From Sphaeroforma arctica JP610 (lineage: Eukaryota > Opisthokonta > Ichthyosporea > Ichthyophonida): a DNA stretch of 21,658 nt. Positions within the stretch are counted from its first letter, which is position 1; every line of letters starts with the position of its first letter. The translations under genes were made by a program, and so were the position numbers. A model generated the notes under the pieces. The model did not search any database. It was not told where the DNA came from and saw only the letters and a list, made by a program, of their open reading frames with translations. Shown one piece after another: positions 19,330 through 21,658 of this stretch. Location: contig NW_014039677.1 of assembly GCF_001186125.1 (NCBI RefSeq), positions 5,255-26,912 on the forward strand, written 5' to 3'.

Positions 19330-20972
19330 GACATTCCTCTCCTCAGGTATATGTGAAATGGTGAAGTTAAAAGGCGCTATAATGTGGTGCCACCTCTGTA
19401 GCATAGGATTAAGCTTAATACTTTGTGATCCGTAAACACCGCAAAGCGCTGGCCGTCAAGGTAGTCGCGGAAGTGTGTCAACCCGTAGACCAACGCTAGT
19501 AGTTCCTTCATTGGTGTCGCATAGTTCTGTTGAGCCTGATTGAGTGTCTTGCTGAAAAACATTAGGTAGTGTTTATTGCCTTCCACCCACTGGAACAACA
19601 CGCCCCCCAATCCGTAGTCACTCGCGTCTGTCTCGAGGTTGAGGGGGACGTCACCCACCGGAAAGTGTAGTGCGACCGCGTTGACTATCGCGTCCTTCAT
19701 TGCTGTCCACGCGTCCGCATGGCATTGTTCCCACCTATCTCCGATCAGTTCTTTCAGCTTCAGCTTGCAAAACTCCCGTAGAGGGGCTACCACGTGTGCG
19801 AAATTGGGTAGGTGTTCGTGCAAGAAGTTAGCTAACCCCGACGCGGAGGCAATGTCCTTGTATCGCTGAGGTGTTGGCCAGTCGAGGAGTTTAGCCTGCT
19901 TCTCAAAGTCAACGTCAATCCCTGCCGCTGAAACCTTCTTACCTAGTATCAAAACCTCTGCAATTGCAAAGTGACACTTCGCTGGATTCAGTTTGAAACT
20001 GTTGTATGTCAATCTTCTGATCACCTCCTTCAATTTAGCGATGTGCTCTTCATAATCGTCACTGGCAATCACAATATCGTCAATGTGGTGGTGGACTGGT
20101 AGTCCATCTAGTATCGTACTGAGTGTCCGTTGTGATTGTTGCGTCAATACGTGTAATCTGAAAGGTGCCGATGTAAACGAGTACTGGTATCGATCGTGCG
20201 TGAAACTAAATAGGTATCTAGAATCCGGGTGTATCGGTAGTCTATGATATGCTGCTGATATATCGAGTGTGGTATAGTACTTCCTGCTCTTCCGTCGTGA
20301 AATGATCTCATTCACCTTCGGTATCAAAAACTGGTCTCCTGGAATCAGTGCTTTGACCGCTCGCATGTCCAGACATACCCGTACCTTCTTCACATTACCC
20401 TCACTATCAAACGTTGGAACTGCGAGTAAGGGAAGATTAACCGCCGTGGGAGTGGTCCGCTTGGTAATCACTAGGTCCTTCCACCACTTCTGTACTTGTT
20501 CATCGACATGCGGTAGCCATCGCTCGGATACAAAGTTGCGTGTCGATCGTCTCATACTCCTAGCCTGCTCGCGTGTCACCGGTATTGCCACTTCACTCCC
20601 CTCTAAGCGGCAAAGTGCATTGTCTGCAATGTCGGCGTTCGCTTCCAACACTGTGGCCAGCCTTGTCCGTACTTCGTCGGGTTCGATAAGGAGTTCATCT
20701 AGTTCCGTTGGGTCGATAGGTGCGAGTGGTGACTGAATTCCGCCAATATATAACCCAAGGTCCGTCATCATGTCCAGCCCGAGTATAATGTCGATGCTGT
20801 CAGGGAGATTCATCAACTCGAACGCTCCATTGATGATCTCTGAGCCATAACGTATCGGTAGCAATTCTGTTGTCCCCAGGCGAGGAGTGCGTACCGCTTT
20901 ATCCGCCAAATATATAAATGATTCGCTGGGTGCTAAGTGCGGATGCTCGTGCGATGCAACTACGGTTCCCAC
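19330..20972 (-). pseudogene. Protease end, reverse transcriptase and RNase H of the chromovirus
   Basis: This long segment begins in the protease C-terminal part (IILGLDMM). RT follows: LPLLAVPTF, RVCLDMRAVK, TLDISAAYHRLPI, and the catalytic block ending IDDIVIASDDY near 20085. The thumb and connection include FKLNPAKCHFA and LGKKVSAAGI. RNase H has LETDASDYGLGGVL, KELLALVYGLTHFRDYL and FTDHK, and closes near 19330 with the SHIPEERNVLPDMLSR tail. The arrangement is standard Ty3/gypsy. In intact relatives it copies the element RNA into DNA and removes the RNA strand. It is part of a broken element. Confidence 0.9.
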
Positions 20973-21117
20973 CTGTATCTATCAACGCTCGGAATGTACG
21001 ACCTTTCACCTGCAATTGTATATAGGCACGGATGTCGGAGGACAGCAGTGGGTCTTTTATTGCCATCACTGTCTTCAATGGATGCGTGAACGTAAATGCT
21101 ACATCATCATCGGACAC
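20750..21117 (-). pseudogene. Retropepsin-like protease of the chromovirus
   Basis: The motif FRALIDTGGNRSCI near 20988 is the active-site DTG of a retroviral-type aspartic protease, and IILGLDMM further on is the usual closing block. In living elements it cuts the Gag-Pol polyprotein. It is part of a broken element. Confidence 0.75.
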
Positions 21118-21126
21118 CCTGAGGTC

Positions 21127-21658
21127 TCAGTGTTGCTCTGTTATCGGAGTCCATTGGGGCTGCGATGTGTCCGTCTGTTTATCCGCGGCCTGCTCGATGT
21201 CATTGGTTCGGATGGAGTGTATATGTAACTCTGTGGCCGACTGGCTATCGTGTCCCGGACCCTCCTCCTGTGTGAGCACATTAACCTGTGGTATCGTCGT
21301 AGTTGAGGTCGACTGTCGGCTTAGGTATTCTGGTGGTTGGTGCACGGACCCCTGTGGTGGCGTAGGTGGCTGTCCCATTGTCACCTCTATCTGCTGCTGA
21401 CTAGTGTCTGACGTCCGTGTCCTCACGTCCTGCCCCCCATGTTGGGCCGCTCGGTAATGGTGGCAGCGCGGTATGTGTCGCAACCCTGGAGGTGCTTGTG
21501 CGCGGCAACCGTTGCACGTCATTGGGTTAGTTGTTGGAGTCGGGCGTTGTTGCCATTGTTGCTGCTGACGCTGGACTATGTGTGAGCTAGGTCTATTATT
21601 CGTCGTCTCCCCCCGGGCTGAGTCCCCATTGTGACCTCGACGATTGACTAAACCTTAT
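21127..21658 (-). pseudogene. Gag C-terminal region of the chromovirus
   Basis: A polar, Gln-, Pro- and Thr-rich region with a Cys/His box (CNGC followed by H and C within 18 residues) that resembles a widely spaced zinc knuckle. It lies just upstream of the protease in the element's reading order, as the gag end should. The capsid part and 5' LTR are beyond the window edge. Between 21523 and 21658 nothing else is recognised. Confidence 0.5.

Larger units (their letters stand above)
16969..21658 (-). mobile_element. Chromovirus (Ty3/gypsy) fossil, 5' end outside the window
   Basis: Minus-strand gypsy element, broken with roughly six to eight breaks in the visible part. In its own order: gag end with a knuckle-like box (about 21520-21130), retropepsin (about 21110-20750), RT (about 20430-19920), RNase H (about 19640-19330), DAM-like domain (about 19240-18870), H2C2 zinc finger (about 18665-18540), integrase core (about 18470-18170), GPY/F (about 17800-17760), chromodomain (about 17621-17480), a non-coding 3' part with a 34-bp repeat, G-run and 3' LTR. 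The left boundary is uncertain: either 16969 (TGTATCTC...GACTACA, 208 bp) or 17101 (TGTAGTCTCT...CTGACTACA, 76 bp). The chromodomain places it among chromoviruses. Its GC content is clearly higher than that of the host flanks. Confidence 0.85.

Noticed and set aside
17657-20736. Plus-strand open frames across the chromovirus
   Set aside because: They are antisense shadows of the clearly recognisable minus-strand pol segments.

Overview
The window is eukaryotic: a short intronless host gene region, a long microsatellite tract, a quiet AT-rich stretch without recognisable genes, and a nest of decayed LTR retrotransposons that fills the right 60 percent. The strong AT bias, long TA/TG microsatellites and mixed Copia plus chromovirus content suit a protist or other small eukaryote (a unicellular opisthokont is one possibility). 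Nothing here fixes the lineage, so this is a weak inference.

Layout. 1-1689: AT-rich non-coding DNA with small inverted repeats and two GC-rich patches. 1690-2655 (+): a complete sirtuin (Sir2-family NAD-dependent deacylase). 2781-3077 (+): a second open copy of only the sirtuin C-terminal part, kept in frame; it is either a truncated duplicate or an alternative last exon. About 3472-4593: a 1.1 kb compound microsatellite holding a perfect G-quadruplex motif. 4594-8630: no recognisable gene, but an approximately 180-bp tandem duplication (5379-5690), a possible minus-strand exon (6108-6395) and a 45-bp direct repeat (8361-8450).

Retroelement nest. Copia fossil 1 (+, about 8631-11309) is split by a minus-oriented 94-bp LTR (9556-9649) and by two minisatellite arrays (31-bp x4 and 72-bp x2). 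Copia fossil 2 (+) opens with a 95-bp LTR (11310-11404) and runs to about 16.97 kb. A compact gag-only gypsy-type element (13275-15316, minus) sits inside its integrase region; that element has 346-bp LTRs about 96 percent alike and a 4-bp target duplication. The end of copia 2 is cut by a chromovirus on the minus strand (about 16969 to beyond 21658). Visible parts of the chromovirus, in its own reading order, are a zinc-knuckle-like box, protease, RT, RNase H, an unusual DAM-like (adenine-methyltransferase-like) domain with NPPW, integrase, GPY/F and a chromodomain. All four elements are broken. By decay the copias look oldest and the small gypsy element youngest.

The host genes and the mobile elements show no functional link. 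The two most noteworthy signals are the sirtuin tail copy and the DAM-like domain placed between RNase H and integrase in a chromodomain-bearing gypsy element.
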